From an uncultured Bacteroidia bacterium (GTDB lineage: Bacteria > Bacteroidota > Bacteroidia > Bacteroidales > F082), in the NCBI GenBank assembly GCA_902771635.1, contig CACXXW010000016.1, positions 1 through 34,681 on the forward strand: a stretch of DNA of 34,681 nt, in the 5' to 3' direction. Below the pieces are notes generated by a model. That model did no database searches. It saw only the letters and a list, made by a program, of their open reading frames with translations, and was not told the origin of the DNA. The translations under genes were made by a program, and so were the position numbers. The first letter of the stretch is position 1. The number at the start of each line of letters is the position of its first letter. Below are positions 22,201-31,921 of the stretch, in pieces.

Positions 22201-22345
22201 AAATTTGCCTATTTTTAGCCTGTTTAAGCCGTTTTGCTTGGTTTTTATTTGATGATATAGTTGGTGGCTTGAAAACTCCTTACACGGAACTTTTTATAAC
22301 TTGCACAATATCAAGAAAATTCTTTAGTTTTAACATAAAGTATAG

Positions 22346-25336
22346 ATGAAAAGTAAAAGAATAAAGAAAACCGGTTTGCTATTATGTGTGATTGGCGTTG
22401 TCTTGATGGTGACGCTTGGGTTGTTCTTTTACCTTTCCTTGAAACCGATTTTTTTGAACCGGAGCATCAGAAAGTCGGTTTTGGGTATGGACAAGGAAAT
22501 GCAGTTGCAAATCCAAAGAGGTCTCAATTTTAATGAACTGGAAAAGCGTCAGACGGGTTTGACTATCTTTATGAACGACACTTTGGTCTATTGGAACCGT
22601 AATGATGTCAATCCAAAATTGATGAAGCGTAAAGTTGAGGTTGGGCACGACACCATCTGTTCCTTACTTTCGGGCAACTATTATGTGAAGTCGTATGAAA
22701 GTGACAACATGACCTATTACATTTACAAATTGGTCAACACCACTTATCAGATTGACAATCCCTATTTTGAAAACACAGCCCCATGCTTTCCTTGGTTCAT
22801 CAATACTGATATTAGGTTATTGGACAATGACAAAGGAATACCTTTGGTAAATGGCGAGGGCAAAGTTTTGGGCATATACCAAATTGATGGAACCCCGAAA
22901 TTGAAAGAACCATTTAGGTGTTTATGGCCTTTGCTTTCCCTTTTGCTGGTGATTGTAGGACTGATTTTGGCCTATGGAAAGCAAAGAGAGTCGCAGTCAA
23001 GGGACTGGAAGAAGTCGCACAGTGTGGAAATCGGAATCATCGTGATCCTCTTGGTTTCATTGATCAGTACATATGTCTATTATCGAATTGGGGTCAGGAA
23101 TGAGAACGAGCAAATGAGGCAACAGGCACAAAACCTGATGGAGAAACGCGATACGGCCTTCGAGAGCAGTTATGAACATTTTGCCCTACAGATAAAGTCC
23201 GACACTACTTTGAGAGACATGCTGTTTGCCGAAAGCAACGTGCTGGCTGATGTCATCCTTGGTTATTCCAAGGACTTGCTTTTCGATGAGACCATGAAAG
23301 CTTACTCGACCACGTTAACCCTTTGTGCGCCAGGAGAGGAGATCACCATCCAACCAGAGGGCTTTGTCACTGTGTGCGACAGCTACTTCAGGGATAAGTT
23401 GGCCAACAACAAAAACGAAAGGGTAGGGGACAACCTCTATTTCATGGATTATTATACCTTGGATCCCAATTACTTGGCTCGAATTGACATTACAAAAGAT
23501 ACTTTAAGGAAAGCGCTTTATTTTGAGTTTTATAAGCCTATCGCACCTGAAGGTTTCGGATTTCCTCAACTGCTAAAAGAATCCAACAGCTCAAAGCCAT
23601 ACGACTATTCGGTGGCCAGTTATAGAGGGAATCTCTTGGTTTATAAATACGGTCGCTATGTCTATCCCAACTTCCTGAACAGCCTGAAAGTCAAAGACCA
23701 TGAGTTCACTTTCAGCAGCAAATTCAAACATTATGCTCTCATTGACAGTGAAAACAATTCGGTTGTCATCAGCACACCTACACGTAGTTTTTCGCAAAAG
23801 ACAGCACCCTTTGCCATATTCTTCCTCGGTCTTTCTTTGCTTTATTTGCTTATAGTTTGGTTGGCCAGACCCAAAGAGTATCAAAGATGGCGCAATAGTA
23901 GTTTACGTTGGCGTTTGCAGAACGTGGTCTTGCTGACTTTGGGCATTTCATTTGTTGCTATCGGTCCCGTGTCGGTGCTTTATATGCGCACACTCTACAA
24001 CCAAAACACCACCGATGCCCAGTTTGAAACCACCCGAACGCTCTCTCTTGAGATGTGCAACAACCTTGACTTTGCCACCCTGATGCGAACGGCATCGAAA
24101 GATACTTGGACCGACATCTTGCATCACTATGCTAACACCTTCTTTACCGACTTGAACCTATACCAACTCGATGGTCAGTTATTGGCCACGACCCGTCCTG
24201 AAATCAACGAACTCAACCTGCAGGCTCCTATAATGAATGCGGAAGCATACAATAGTTTGAGCCGCAATAAAGACCTCTTTTTCACACACACTGAATATCT
24301 TGGTAAAGGCACATACGAATCGGCATACATCCCGCTGACCGATGCCAATGGCAACACTTTGGCTTATCTCAACACGCCTTATTTCTCGAGTTCCACCGAC
24401 TTGCACAATGAAATCCGTAACTTCATCCTCACCTATCTCAATATCATTGTCGTGCTGCTTGGTGGCGCCTTGATCTTCATTCTTCTCATTACACGGAGTT
24501 TGACACGGCCTTTAGCCTTGATTCAGAATAAATTAGGTGACATTAAAATCGGCCAAAAGAACGAGCCCATTGAATGGAAAGGCGATGATGAAATTGGAGC
24601 TTTGGTGGGGCAGTACAACCAACTCATCGTGGAGTTGGAGAAGAGCGCTGCCGAACTGAAACGTACTGCTGCCGAATCAGCTTGGAGAGGCGTGGCACGA
24701 CAGGTGGCACACGAAATCAAGAACTCGCTCACACCAATGCGTCTCAGCGTGCAACTATTGCAACGCAACATCGATAATGGCAAAGCTACGCCAGAGCAGA
24801 TCCAACGTACGACCAACACGCTTATCGAACAGATCGATGCCCTTTCAGACATAGCATCATCATTCTCTCGCTATGCCAAGTTGCCCGAGAACCATCCAGC
24901 ACCTTTGGATTTGGCCGAACTGGTCCAAAACGTCGTAAGTCTTTATGACAATGCCGAAAACATTGAATTCCACTACGATTTCGACAAGACTAAAGACCAC
25001 ACTTATAACGGCGACAAGACTAACCTGAACAGCGTAGTCGGCAACCTCATCAAGAATGCCACACAGGCCATAGGCTCGAAGCCCGATGGACGAATTGATG
25101 TCAGCCTTAAGAACACCAAGACAGCTTTCGTCATCAGCGTGAAAGACAACGGCAAGGGCATCAAGGAAGAAGACAAGAGCCAGATTTTCCTGCCTAATTT
25201 CACCACCAAATCAGGTGGCTCGGGCGTAGGCCTTTCGTTGAGCTACAATATCGTTCAAGCTGCTGGTGGAACGATTTCCTTCGAGAGCCAGGAAGGGGTG
25301 GGGACGGAGTTTGTTATTGAATTACCGAAAAATTGA
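22346..25336 (+). CDS. Membrane sensor histidine kinase, NtrY-like
   Basis: 996 residues. Membrane helices at about 11-31, 193-211, 227-246, 487-506, 526-546 and 696-716 enclose large extracytoplasmic parts (32-192, 247-486, 547-695), the last probably a Cache/PAS-like sensor. A HAMP domain (about 715-770) precedes the dimerisation/phosphoacceptor helix with His789 in VAHEIKNSLTP. The ATPase domain has the N box NLIKNATQA (900-908), G1 DNGKG (934-938), F box FTTKSGG and G2 GSGVGLSLS (958-966). All catalytic residues are present. No response regulator gene is next to it, so its partner is elsewhere. The 145-base gap 22201-22345 upstream is AT-rich and I see no gene or clear promoter in it. Confidence 0.93.
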   Translation: MKSKRIKKTGLLLCVIGVVLMVTLGLFFYLSLKPIFLNRSIRKSVLGMDKEMQLQIQRGLNFNELEKRQTGLTIFMNDTLVYWNRNDVNPKLMKRKVEVGHDTICSLLSGNYYVKSYESDNMTYYIYKLVNTTYQIDNPYFENTAPCFPWFINTDIRLLDNDKGIPLVNGEGKVLGIYQIDGTPKLKEPFRCLWPLLSLLLVIVGLILAYGKQRESQSRDWKKSHSVEIGIIVILLVSLISTYVYYRIGVRNENEQMRQQAQNLMEKRDTAFESSYEHFALQIKSDTTLRDMLFAESNVLADVILGYSKDLLFDETMKAYSTTLTLCAPGEEITIQPEGFVTVCDSYFRDKLANNKNERVGDNLYFMDYYTLDPNYLARIDITKDTLRKALYFEFYKPIAPEGFGFPQLLKESNSSKPYDYSVASYRGNLLVYKYGRYVYPNFLNSLKVKDHEFTFSSKFKHYALIDSENNSVVISTPTRSFSQKTAPFAIFFLGLSLLYLLIVWLARPKEYQRWRNSSLRWRLQNVVLLTLGISFVAIGPVSVLYMRTLYNQNTTDAQFETTRTLSLEMCNNLDFATLMRTASKDTWTDILHHYANTFFTDLNLYQLDGQLLATTRPEINELNLQAPIMNAEAYNSLSRNKDLFFTHTEYLGKGTYESAYIPLTDANGNTLAYLNTPYFSSSTDLHNEIRNFILTYLNIIVVLLGGALIFILLITRSLTRPLALIQNKLGDIKIGQKNEPIEWKGDDEIGALVGQYNQLIVELEKSAAELKRTAAESAWRGVARQVAHEIKNSLTPMRLSVQLLQRNIDNGKATPEQIQRTTNTLIEQIDALSDIASSFSRYAKLPENHPAPLDLAELVQNVVSLYDNAENIEFHYDFDKTKDHTYNGDKTNLNSVVGNLIKNATQAIGSKPDGRIDVSLKNTKTAFVISVKDNGKGIKEEDKSQIFLPNFTTKSGGSGVGLSLSYNIVQAAGGTISFESQEGVGTEFVIELPKN

Positions 25337-25364
25337 AATAGACCCAATATAAAGTATAATTTTG
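25333..25364 (+). promoter_or_regulatory. Promoter of the flippase gene
   Basis: TAATTTTG (25357-25364) matches TAnnTTTG and a TTG at 25333-25335 lies 21 bases upstream; the ATG at 25393 follows 28 bases after the box. The promoter starts inside the last codons of the kinase gene, so the flippase can be expressed on its own. Confidence 0.55.
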
Positions 25365-25392
25365 CGTTTTTGAAAGACCAAAAGCAATCCAC

Positions 25393-26886
25393 ATGGCAGA
25401 AAACAAATTAGGCTCCTTGGCGAAGCAAACCGCCATTTACGGCTTGAGTAGCATCATCGGCAGGTTCTTGAATTACCTGCTGGTGCCCATACACACACAT
25501 AGAATGGCAGCCGAATCCGGAGGATACGGCATTGTCACCAATTTGTATGCCTATACAGCCTTGCTCCTTGTCCTGCTTACTTTTGGTATGGAAACCACCT
25601 TTTTCCGGTTCTCCAACAAGGAGAATGTCAACCCCAATAAGGCTTTTTCTACCGCTGGACTTTCTGTCGGCTTAGTCTCCCTGGTTTTCCTCATTCTGGT
25701 ATCGTTGTTCCTGAAACCCATTGCCGGAGCCTTGGATTATGCCTTGCATCCCGAATTTGTGGAAATTATGGCCATCATCGTGGCCTTCGATGCATTCCAG
25801 TCCATTCTGTTTGCGCGGCTTCGTTATGAGAATCGCCCCCTCAAGTTCATGACACTGAAACTCTCTTTCATTATCATGAGTTTGTTGCTGAACTTGTTCA
25901 TTTTCTATCTGGCGCCCTACTTGAAAGAACACTATCCCTCCATGATGGAATGGTACCATGCCAGCTATCAGGTGGGTTATATTTTCATCGCCAACTTGAT
26001 TTGCACCGTGTTGGTCACTTTAGGATTTATTCCCGAAATCAAGAAACTGCGCACTGGCATCGACCGTGACTTGTTGAAAGAAATGCTGAAATATACTTGG
26101 CCCATTCTGCTCTTAGGTTTGGCGGGTATTCTTAACCAGGTTGCCGACAAGATTGTCTTCAAGAAAATCGTCCCTGGTCTGGAAGGGGAGGAGCAACTCG
26201 GTATTTATGGTGCTTGTGTCAAGATAGCGATGATTATGGCCATGATCACGCAAGCTTTCCGCTATGCCTACGAGCCTTTTGTTTTTGGTGGTAAACGCGA
26301 TACTGCCGACAAAGAGACCCAAGCCAAGGTGATGAAATACTTCATTATCTTCACGCTGCTGGCTTTCCTTGCTGTGGTGATGTATATGCCTTTATTGAAG
26401 TATCTCGTTGGGTCGGATTATCATGAAGGATTGCGAGTGGTTCCCATCGTGATGATGGCCGAAATCTTCATGGGCATCTATTTCAACCTTTCGTTTTGGT
26501 ACAAGCTCACCGACCAGACTTGGTGGGGAGCCATCTTCAGTGCTATTGGTTGCGCAGTGTTGCTGGCCATTAACTTCATCTTTGTGCCCAAATACGGCTA
26601 TATGGCTTGCGCCTGGGGCGGTTTTGCGGGTTATGCCACTTGTATGGTGCTGTCCTATTTCGTTGGGCAGAAAAAGGCTCCTATACCATACGACCTGAAG
26701 TCGGCTTTCCTTTATTTTGCTATTGCCTTGGCCTTGTATTTCGCGCAAAAGTACATCCACATCGAAAACACCGTATGGACCTTAGTAGTGAACACAGGTC
26801 TGCTATTGGTGTTCTTCGCCTTCATTTGTTGGAAGGAGAAGGATTTGGTGAAGGGTGATTTGGGATGGGTTAAGAAGCGGGTTTAG
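25393..26886 (+). CDS. Polysaccharide/oligosaccharide flippase (Wzx-like, MOP superfamily)
   Basis: 497 residues, with about 12-14 hydrophobic helices over the entire length and short charged loops. The N-terminus SLAKQTAIYGLSSIIGRFLN and the following YLLVPIHTHRM are typical of MOP-superfamily O-antigen/teichoic-acid translocases; GIYGACVKIAMIMAMITQAFRYAYEPF is the conserved middle segment. Such proteins flip lipid-linked oligosaccharides across the inner membrane. No glycosyltransferases are adjacent, so this is a stand-alone flippase of the kind Bacteroidota keep outside capsule loci. The substrate is unknown. Confidence 0.9.
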   Translation: MAENKLGSLAKQTAIYGLSSIIGRFLNYLLVPIHTHRMAAESGGYGIVTNLYAYTALLLVLLTFGMETTFFRFSNKENVNPNKAFSTAGLSVGLVSLVFLILVSLFLKPIAGALDYALHPEFVEIMAIIVAFDAFQSILFARLRYENRPLKFMTLKLSFIIMSLLLNLFIFYLAPYLKEHYPSMMEWYHASYQVGYIFIANLICTVLVTLGFIPEIKKLRTGIDRDLLKEMLKYTWPILLLGLAGILNQVADKIVFKKIVPGLEGEEQLGIYGACVKIAMIMAMITQAFRYAYEPFVFGGKRDTADKETQAKVMKYFIIFTLLAFLAVVMYMPLLKYLVGSDYHEGLRVVPIVMMAEIFMGIYFNLSFWYKLTDQTWWGAIFSAIGCAVLLAINFIFVPKYGYMACAWGGFAGYATCMVLSYFVGQKKAPIPYDLKSAFLYFAIALALYFAQKYIHIENTVWTLVVNTGLLLVFFAFICWKEKDLVKGDLGWVKKRV

Positions 26887-26897
26887 TTAGATTGTTA

Positions 26898-27323
26898 TCA
26901 TAGTTGTTTTGGCTTCCAAACAAACAATCCCACAGCCCCAGCAAGCATCCTGATAAGTTCAAGCAAGTTTTCGGAAGGTGCGTAGACAGTCAGGTTGGTG
27001 TCATCACGACCTAAAGTGATAAGGGCTTCGGATGCCCCGATGAGTATGCACAAATTGTGTTGGTTGTCCATGATATGGCTTGCAAGCAGTTCGGGATTGG
27101 GATTCAAGATGCCTTCGGTTTCATCATCCATTAACAATCGCAGATCATAATAGCAATACAGCTTCAGCAAGATGTCGGAAAACTGCTCTCGTAGGACGGC
27201 ATAGCGTGTCGGCTCCAAATAATATTGCTCCACGGAGAAGAACCTTCCGCCACCGTTCTCTGGCACTTGTTTTGGGAGGAAATCCACTACCCAATACTCC
27301 TTTTCAAAAAACGCTTCTATCAT
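26898..27323 (-). CDS. Conserved small protein of unknown function
   Basis: 141 residues, acidic, without signal peptide or membrane helix. The N-terminus IEAFFEKEYWVVDFLPKQVP and the C-terminus LLELIRMLAGAVGLFVWKP look like a pattern I recall from uncharacterised Bacteroidales proteins (start ..YWVIDILPKQVP.., end ..LLRQLA..EGLFVWQP). Its stop lies only 11 bases from the stop of the convergent flippase gene. It starts 26 bases after the GH28 gene on the same strand, so it may be on that message although nothing ties its function to sugar use. Function not known. Confidence 0.75.
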   Translation of the reverse strand: MIEAFFEKEYWVVDFLPKQVPENGGGRFFSVEQYYLEPTRYAVLREQFSDILLKLYCYYDLRLLMDDETEGILNPNPELLASHIMDNQHNLCILIGASEALITLGRDDTNLTVYAPSENLLELIRMLAGAVGLFVWKPKQL

Positions 27324-27349
27324 ATTGCTTTAGTTGTTTCATGCTTGTA

Positions 27350-28822
27350 TTACCGCTCAAAAACGGTTTCTTTTGTTTCGCTATTAGGTTCTGTCACGCT
27401 TAGATTGCTGATATTATGGTTGCTAACATCATCCATCACGATGGCAGTGCGGTAGTCTTTCTTTAGGGCAGTCAGTTTGATGTTATGCATGGTCAAGCCG
27501 TCGACATGGCGGATGAAGAAGCCCCAGGCGGGCAGTTCCATGTGTTGTGAGAACTCGGGATAGGCTTTGGGCATCTCAGGCACTTTGTCCAATTCATCAA
27601 GACCGACATGGGCATAATGCGGGTCACCGCCACCAGGGAAGACAATCTCGATGTTCTCCAAAGTGACATTCTTTATCCTACTGTCTTTCAGTCCGATGAT
27701 ACCGCAAGGTGAGATGTTGCGCGGCAGGTCTTCGATGGGACCTTCGTATTCGTAGCCCGCATCGGGCTTGGTGGCGGCTACCTCGCAGTAGAGGTTGCGG
27801 ATGGTGATGCCGTCCATGAAGCTCTGTTTGTCGCGACGGGCACCTATATTGAGATAGATGGCATTGCCTACATTAGTGGCATAGAGCGAATCGACGAGAA
27901 TGTTTTCGCAAATGCCGCCGTCGACGCTTTGGATGGTGATAGCGCTGCGATAGGTATCATAGACATTGTTCTTGATGATGCGCACATTCTTGAAACCGCC
28001 TGCGCCCATAGTGCCGAACTTGATGCCGCTGGCGCTGCTGCGGGCGGTACAATTGCGCACTTCAATGTTTTGACACAACTTCTTGGCGCTATGTGACTTG
28101 AGGCAGATGGCATCATCGCTGGCATCGATATAGCTATTGGTCAGCAAAAAGCCGTCACAGTCCACGATGTCGATGCCGTCGTTATTCCAGAAGGCAGTGC
28201 TTTGGATGCGGACATTGTTGACCTTGACATTCTCGCATTGGTCGTACATGGTGACCCAGTTGGCGGCATTGCGGAAGGTGACATTGTCGACTTCCACATT
28301 CTTGCACTCTCTGAAAATCAGTAGTCGGGGCCGGAAGCCTTCGCCAACGCGGTCGTTGCTCAGCTTGTCTTTCATGAGGCCTTTGTGTACGAGGTCAGTG
28401 CAATTGTTGCCCAATTCTCGCCCTTGTCCCTCAATGACGCCACCACTGTTATAGACGCCGATAAGTCGGATGTTCTCGACGCCTTCGGCGAGGATGAGAC
28501 CGTGGTCGTTGGTGGCGTTGAGGCGGTCGTAGTCGAATGGGTTGGTGCTGCCCACCAATACGGCACCTTCCATCAGCTCGATGGTGACATTGGATTTGAG
28601 ATGGATGCTGCCCGTCAGGTAACGGCCTACCCAGAAACGCAGGGTGCCACCGCCTTGTTCAGCAATCCAGTCGATGGCGAATTGGATGCTACGGGTGTTC
28701 ATAGTCACGCCGTCGCTGCGGATGCCGAACTTCGAGGCGTTATAGGTAGGTTTGGGGTCTTGCGCTGTGGCTTGGAGGGCCATCAGTAGGGAGAGACAGA
28801 GGGTTAGGAGGTGTTTTTTCAT
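27350..28822 (-). CDS. Glycoside hydrolase family 28 (polygalacturonase-like)
   Basis: 490 residues, signal peptide 1-20 (ALQATA/Q), exported. The N-terminal FGIRSDGVTMNTRSIQFAID and GGTLRFWVGRYLTGSI are the usual start of GH28 right-handed beta-helix enzymes. Catalytic Asp candidates are D215 in NNDGID and D236-D237 in SDDAICLKS. The GHG motif normally following is not seen; the corresponding stretch reads SSASGIKFGT. Members hydrolyse galacturonide bonds in pectin or rhamnogalacturonan; the altered motif suggests a different sub-specificity. It follows the GH106 gene by 67 bases on the same strand, which supports rhamnogalacturonan as target. Confidence 0.87.
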   Translation of the reverse strand: MKKHLLTLCLSLLMALQATAQDPKPTYNASKFGIRSDGVTMNTRSIQFAIDWIAEQGGGTLRFWVGRYLTGSIHLKSNVTIELMEGAVLVGSTNPFDYDRLNATNDHGLILAEGVENIRLIGVYNSGGVIEGQGRELGNNCTDLVHKGLMKDKLSNDRVGEGFRPRLLIFRECKNVEVDNVTFRNAANWVTMYDQCENVKVNNVRIQSTAFWNNDGIDIVDCDGFLLTNSYIDASDDAICLKSHSAKKLCQNIEVRNCTARSSASGIKFGTMGAGGFKNVRIIKNNVYDTYRSAITIQSVDGGICENILVDSLYATNVGNAIYLNIGARRDKQSFMDGITIRNLYCEVAATKPDAGYEYEGPIEDLPRNISPCGIIGLKDSRIKNVTLENIEIVFPGGGDPHYAHVGLDELDKVPEMPKAYPEFSQHMELPAWGFFIRHVDGLTMHNIKLTALKKDYRTAIVMDDVSNHNISNLSVTEPNSETKETVFER

Positions 28823-28885
28823 ATTATGTCTTACTATGTTGTTTTGCTAATGGCAGGGGTTAACACCGCCTGCTTAATGTCTGGC

Positions 28886-28898
28886 GCCCCTACGGGGC
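28886..28898. repeat. Hairpin supplying the GH106 stop codon
   Basis: GCCCC-TAC-GGGGC forms a five-base stem. The GH106 stop (28890-28892) lies in it, and the last codons NPAP are read from the same GC-rich element. GGCGCCCCTACGGGGC is a common dispersed repeat core. Confidence 0.45.
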
Positions 28899-31811
28899 TG
28901 GGTTATGATATAATCTGACTGGCCCTCGCAATCCCATGGGTTGCAAAGGTTGGTCTCTTTTGGGATGGTTCACATATATCCAGGTGGTCGGGTTCTCCTC
29001 TCGGCTGAGGGTCTTGAGGTAGTTGCCCATGGTGGTGGTCACGCGGATTTCAAGGTCGTTTTCGCCTTCTTGAAGGTAATCGGTGATATCGTAGATTCTA
29101 CGACCAAAATACTGTACGCCAGCAGATTGTCCGTTAACGAACACTTCGGAAACGCCTTCCACGAGGCCTAAATCCAGGATTGTAGAGACAGTGTGCACAC
29201 CGTCTCTACCGCAGTTGATGGTTTTATGATAGATAATGGTTCCGCAGAAATGCTGGTACGCCTCGTTATCCTTCAGGTCGAACAGGGTGTCGAAATGTGC
29301 ACTGATTGTATCATTTAAGAGGCTATGACACAGGGCCACATCCCAGTGGTCTGAGATGTCGATGGCGGGTAAAGTACCTGTAATGGTGTGGAGTGGTTGC
29401 CAGATGGGGAGGTTGATAGGCTTAGATTTTTCGAACACGACAAGCACCGACTCCACAGGACCCAAGTCAAAGGTGTAGCTGCCATCCTTGTCAAGGGGCA
29501 AGGCATAGCGTTTGCCCGTTTGCAAATCCCAAATCTGGGCTTGTCGCTTGTGGGTCAATGCTTTGCTGAAGGTGATTTTGGTTTGATGTGCGTTGTAACG
29601 ATGGCTGTTGCTCAACAGAATCAATTCGCTGCCGTTGTCAGTGGTATAGCGGTTTTGCATGACAAATGGGTCGGGATTCTTGATTTCAAGGTAATGCGGC
29701 AATTTTTGGACGTGCAGAAGGCTGTCGTACCAAGGAATGAGGCCTTCTTTGGGTGGCTCTACGAAGACAAATTGTTCCTTGTGCTGCATCACCTTGTCCA
29801 TAGTGGCCTTCACAAGGGAATCATTTTTTTGATGGTTGCCTGGCCTTCCTAACGATTGGTAAGGTATGGTGTCGATACAGACAATCTTGCCTCCTGTCTC
29901 CACGAAACGCAGCAATTGCTCGGCAGTTTCAGGGTGCAGGCTCTCCACATCAATAAGCATCAAAGTGTTGTATTTGCGTTTATTGAAACAGAGGTTGCCT
30001 TTCTTGATGGTTGCCTTATTGATGATATTTTCGCTCACATAGTCCACGCCTCCACCGCATTTGTTGATGGCTTCCCAAATCAAGGTCTTGTAGGGCGCAC
30101 GAGTGGTGTTGGGGAAGGGTTCGTTCTGCATCCCGATGGTGCTCCACATGTCGTTTTCGGGATTAAGGATGGCGATATCGGCGTAATATGTGCCATGTTG
30201 AAGGGCGTATGAGAGGCGTGCCTTGTAATCGTTGTAGTACTTGAAATACGGCCACCAGTTGTTGTTCTCGCTGTAGTAGGCACCATAGCGTACCCAGCCG
30301 GGGAACTTGGCTTCAAGATTAGGTGAATAGTTGAAGCCATGGAACACGCTGTGGGTCATACCCGACATGGCAGATTGGTCACCGCCGATTTTCAGTTGCT
30401 CAAGGCTCATATTAAAGACGGTGTAGGTGTTGGTCATCTCCTCGCAGCTGATGGTACGACTGTCGGCAAGATGTGCTGCCGATGACACAAACTTGTTGAC
30501 CATGGTGTAGGCACGGCCACGGCGGTAGTCGGTTTCCGACATTTCCTCACCGGGTTTGTGTTTTAGCCAGTTGGTGGTCCACGATTCGCCCTCAGGGATG
30601 TCGTAGCCCATGGCATTCTCCAAGGGATAGAAGCCGCGACCGTAAGCTTGGGCACGGGCTTTTACTCCTAGTTGGTGGCACCAATGCAAATAGGTGCTGG
30701 TGAAGCGTTCCTGCATCAGCTGGGCCTTAAAGTCTTCGAAATCGTATCGCGCGCGTTGGATTTCATGTTGGAAGGCTTCTGTGACGGGTATTACAGGGTC
30801 ATAGTTGATTGCGCTGCCCATAGAGCCAATCTTGAAGAGGATAAAAGGCAACCATTTCGTGATGTCATAGCCGTAACGCTTTTCGAACTCCTCGGCCATG
30901 TCGGAGGTCCAGTTGGCGCCTTCGAGTTCCATACTGTCGGTAAAAAGGGCTCGGATGTTGCCTTTCAGCGGTCCGATTTGTGTCTCAATTTTGTCCGACA
31001 TGTTGTAAAGGTAACGGTTGACTGCCTCAGTATTGAAATGGTCGAGCACGGGCCCCGCTGCCCCTGGTGCGCCGTTGATGACTTCCAAGAAACCGTTGAT
31101 CTTCACCAAGGCGGCCAAAGTGTAGTTTCCTTCTGGTACTTCGATGGTGATTATACTGTCAACCGGCCTTTCGACAGGCTCAAGGACCTTGCTTTGCGTT
31201 GTCCAAATGGTAATCCCCTCATCAACACTTGAAGCTGGATTTGGATAAAGTTTCAGCGACATCAGCTCTTTGATGTTTCCCTTATATGGTGAGCTCACCT
31301 TGGGCATAGCTTTTTCGCAGATGCTATCGCGGATGATGGTCAAAGTGGTTGGCCCTGTCACCGTTTCAGCATAGTTGACCACGATTTGCGCCCGTTCATC
31401 TTCATTGAGGAACTCGGCTCCGAAAGGCCAGCCCGAGCCAACAAGTAGGTCGCAGGTCATGTCGAGTCGTTTTGCTTCATCGAAGCATACCTTGAGCATG
31501 TCAATCCACTCGGGGCTGAGCCATTGCAAAGAAGGTTTTCCGAGGCTGTCGCAGTAGGTAGGGAAGGCGATGGGGTTGATTTCCACCCCGCCGATGCCAG
31601 CCTCTTTCAAGAGGCGCATCTCGCGCACGAGTTCATCAGCCTCCACCTTGTCGCCGTTCCACCACCAGCGCACAAAGGGATGATATTCCGAGGTGGGTTG
31701 CTGAAACGCCTCGTATAGTTGCTCGGTTGTCAGTCCGTCGGTTTTCGGCTGGCATTGGTAGAGGACAAGGGCAAAGCCCAGTAGTAAGATAAGGAGTTTC
31801 AGCAGCTTCAT
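28890..31811 (-). CDS. Glycoside hydrolase family 106 (alpha-L-rhamnosidase-like) lipoprotein
   Basis: 973 residues. A lipoprotein-type leader ends at Cys20 (VLYQC), so surface or periplasmic anchoring is expected. The N-terminal HPFVRWWWNGDKV and GIGGVEINPIAFPTY are signatures of GH106 proteins; the catalytic (beta/alpha)8 barrel covers about 30-620 (GVKARAQAYGRGFYP, SCEEMTNTYTVFNMSLEQLK, GMTHSVFHGFNYSP) and beta-sandwich domains, including a galactose-binding-like domain (about 850-960), follow. GH106 enzymes remove terminal alpha-L-rhamnose from rhamnogalacturonan-type pectin. The GH28 gene follows. Residues around 208-216 (LEPVERPVD) are encoded by a dispersed DNA repeat (31168-31190), and the C-terminus ends in another repeat. 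Confidence 0.88.
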   Translation of the reverse strand: MKLLKLLILLLGFALVLYQCQPKTDGLTTEQLYEAFQQPTSEYHPFVRWWWNGDKVEADELVREMRLLKEAGIGGVEINPIAFPTYCDSLGKPSLQWLSPEWIDMLKVCFDEAKRLDMTCDLLVGSGWPFGAEFLNEDERAQIVVNYAETVTGPTTLTIIRDSICEKAMPKVSSPYKGNIKELMSLKLYPNPASSVDEGITIWTTQSKVLEPVERPVDSIITIEVPEGNYTLAALVKINGFLEVINGAPGAAGPVLDHFNTEAVNRYLYNMSDKIETQIGPLKGNIRALFTDSMELEGANWTSDMAEEFEKRYGYDITKWLPFILFKIGSMGSAINYDPVIPVTEAFQHEIQRARYDFEDFKAQLMQERFTSTYLHWCHQLGVKARAQAYGRGFYPLENAMGYDIPEGESWTTNWLKHKPGEEMSETDYRRGRAYTMVNKFVSSAAHLADSRTISCEEMTNTYTVFNMSLEQLKIGGDQSAMSGMTHSVFHGFNYSPNLEAKFPGWVRYGAYYSENNNWWPYFKYYNDYKARLSYALQHGTYYADIAILNPENDMWSTIGMQNEPFPNTTRAPYKTLIWEAINKCGGGVDYVSENIINKATIKKGNLCFNKRKYNTLMLIDVESLHPETAEQLLRFVETGGKIVCIDTIPYQSLGRPGNHQKNDSLVKATMDKVMQHKEQFVFVEPPKEGLIPWYDSLLHVQKLPHYLEIKNPDPFVMQNRYTTDNGSELILLSNSHRYNAHQTKITFSKALTHKRQAQIWDLQTGKRYALPLDKDGSYTFDLGPVESVLVVFEKSKPINLPIWQPLHTITGTLPAIDISDHWDVALCHSLLNDTISAHFDTLFDLKDNEAYQHFCGTIIYHKTINCGRDGVHTVSTILDLGLVEGVSEVFVNGQSAGVQYFGRRIYDITDYLQEGENDLEIRVTTTMGNYLKTLSREENPTTWIYVNHPKRDQPLQPMGLRGPVRLYHNPAP
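31168..31190. repeat. Dispersed repeat copy inside the GH106 gene
   Basis: CTTTCGACAGGCTCAAGGACCTT is a near-copy of the 20-mer found twice at 15867-15910 and as an inverted pair at 19269-19333. It is read in frame in the GH106 protein as part of KVLEPVERPV. Confidence 0.7.
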
Positions 31812-31833
31812 TGTGTTAGGTGCATTGAAGCAG

Positions 31834-31841
31834 CAAATTTA
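31834..31841 (-). promoter_or_regulatory. -7 promoter box of the GH106 gene
   Basis: The minus strand reads TAAATTTG (TAnnTTTG), 22 bases before the ATG at 31811. No clear -33 TTTG is visible. It separates GH106-GH28 transcription from the toxin-antitoxin pair upstream. Confidence 0.5.
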
Positions 31842-31921
31842 GGAAAATAATTGAATTTCACGTTTTTCTCTTGCAATATCCAAGACTTTCCTGTTTTATA
31901 ATTCTATGACAAGATCCGCAA

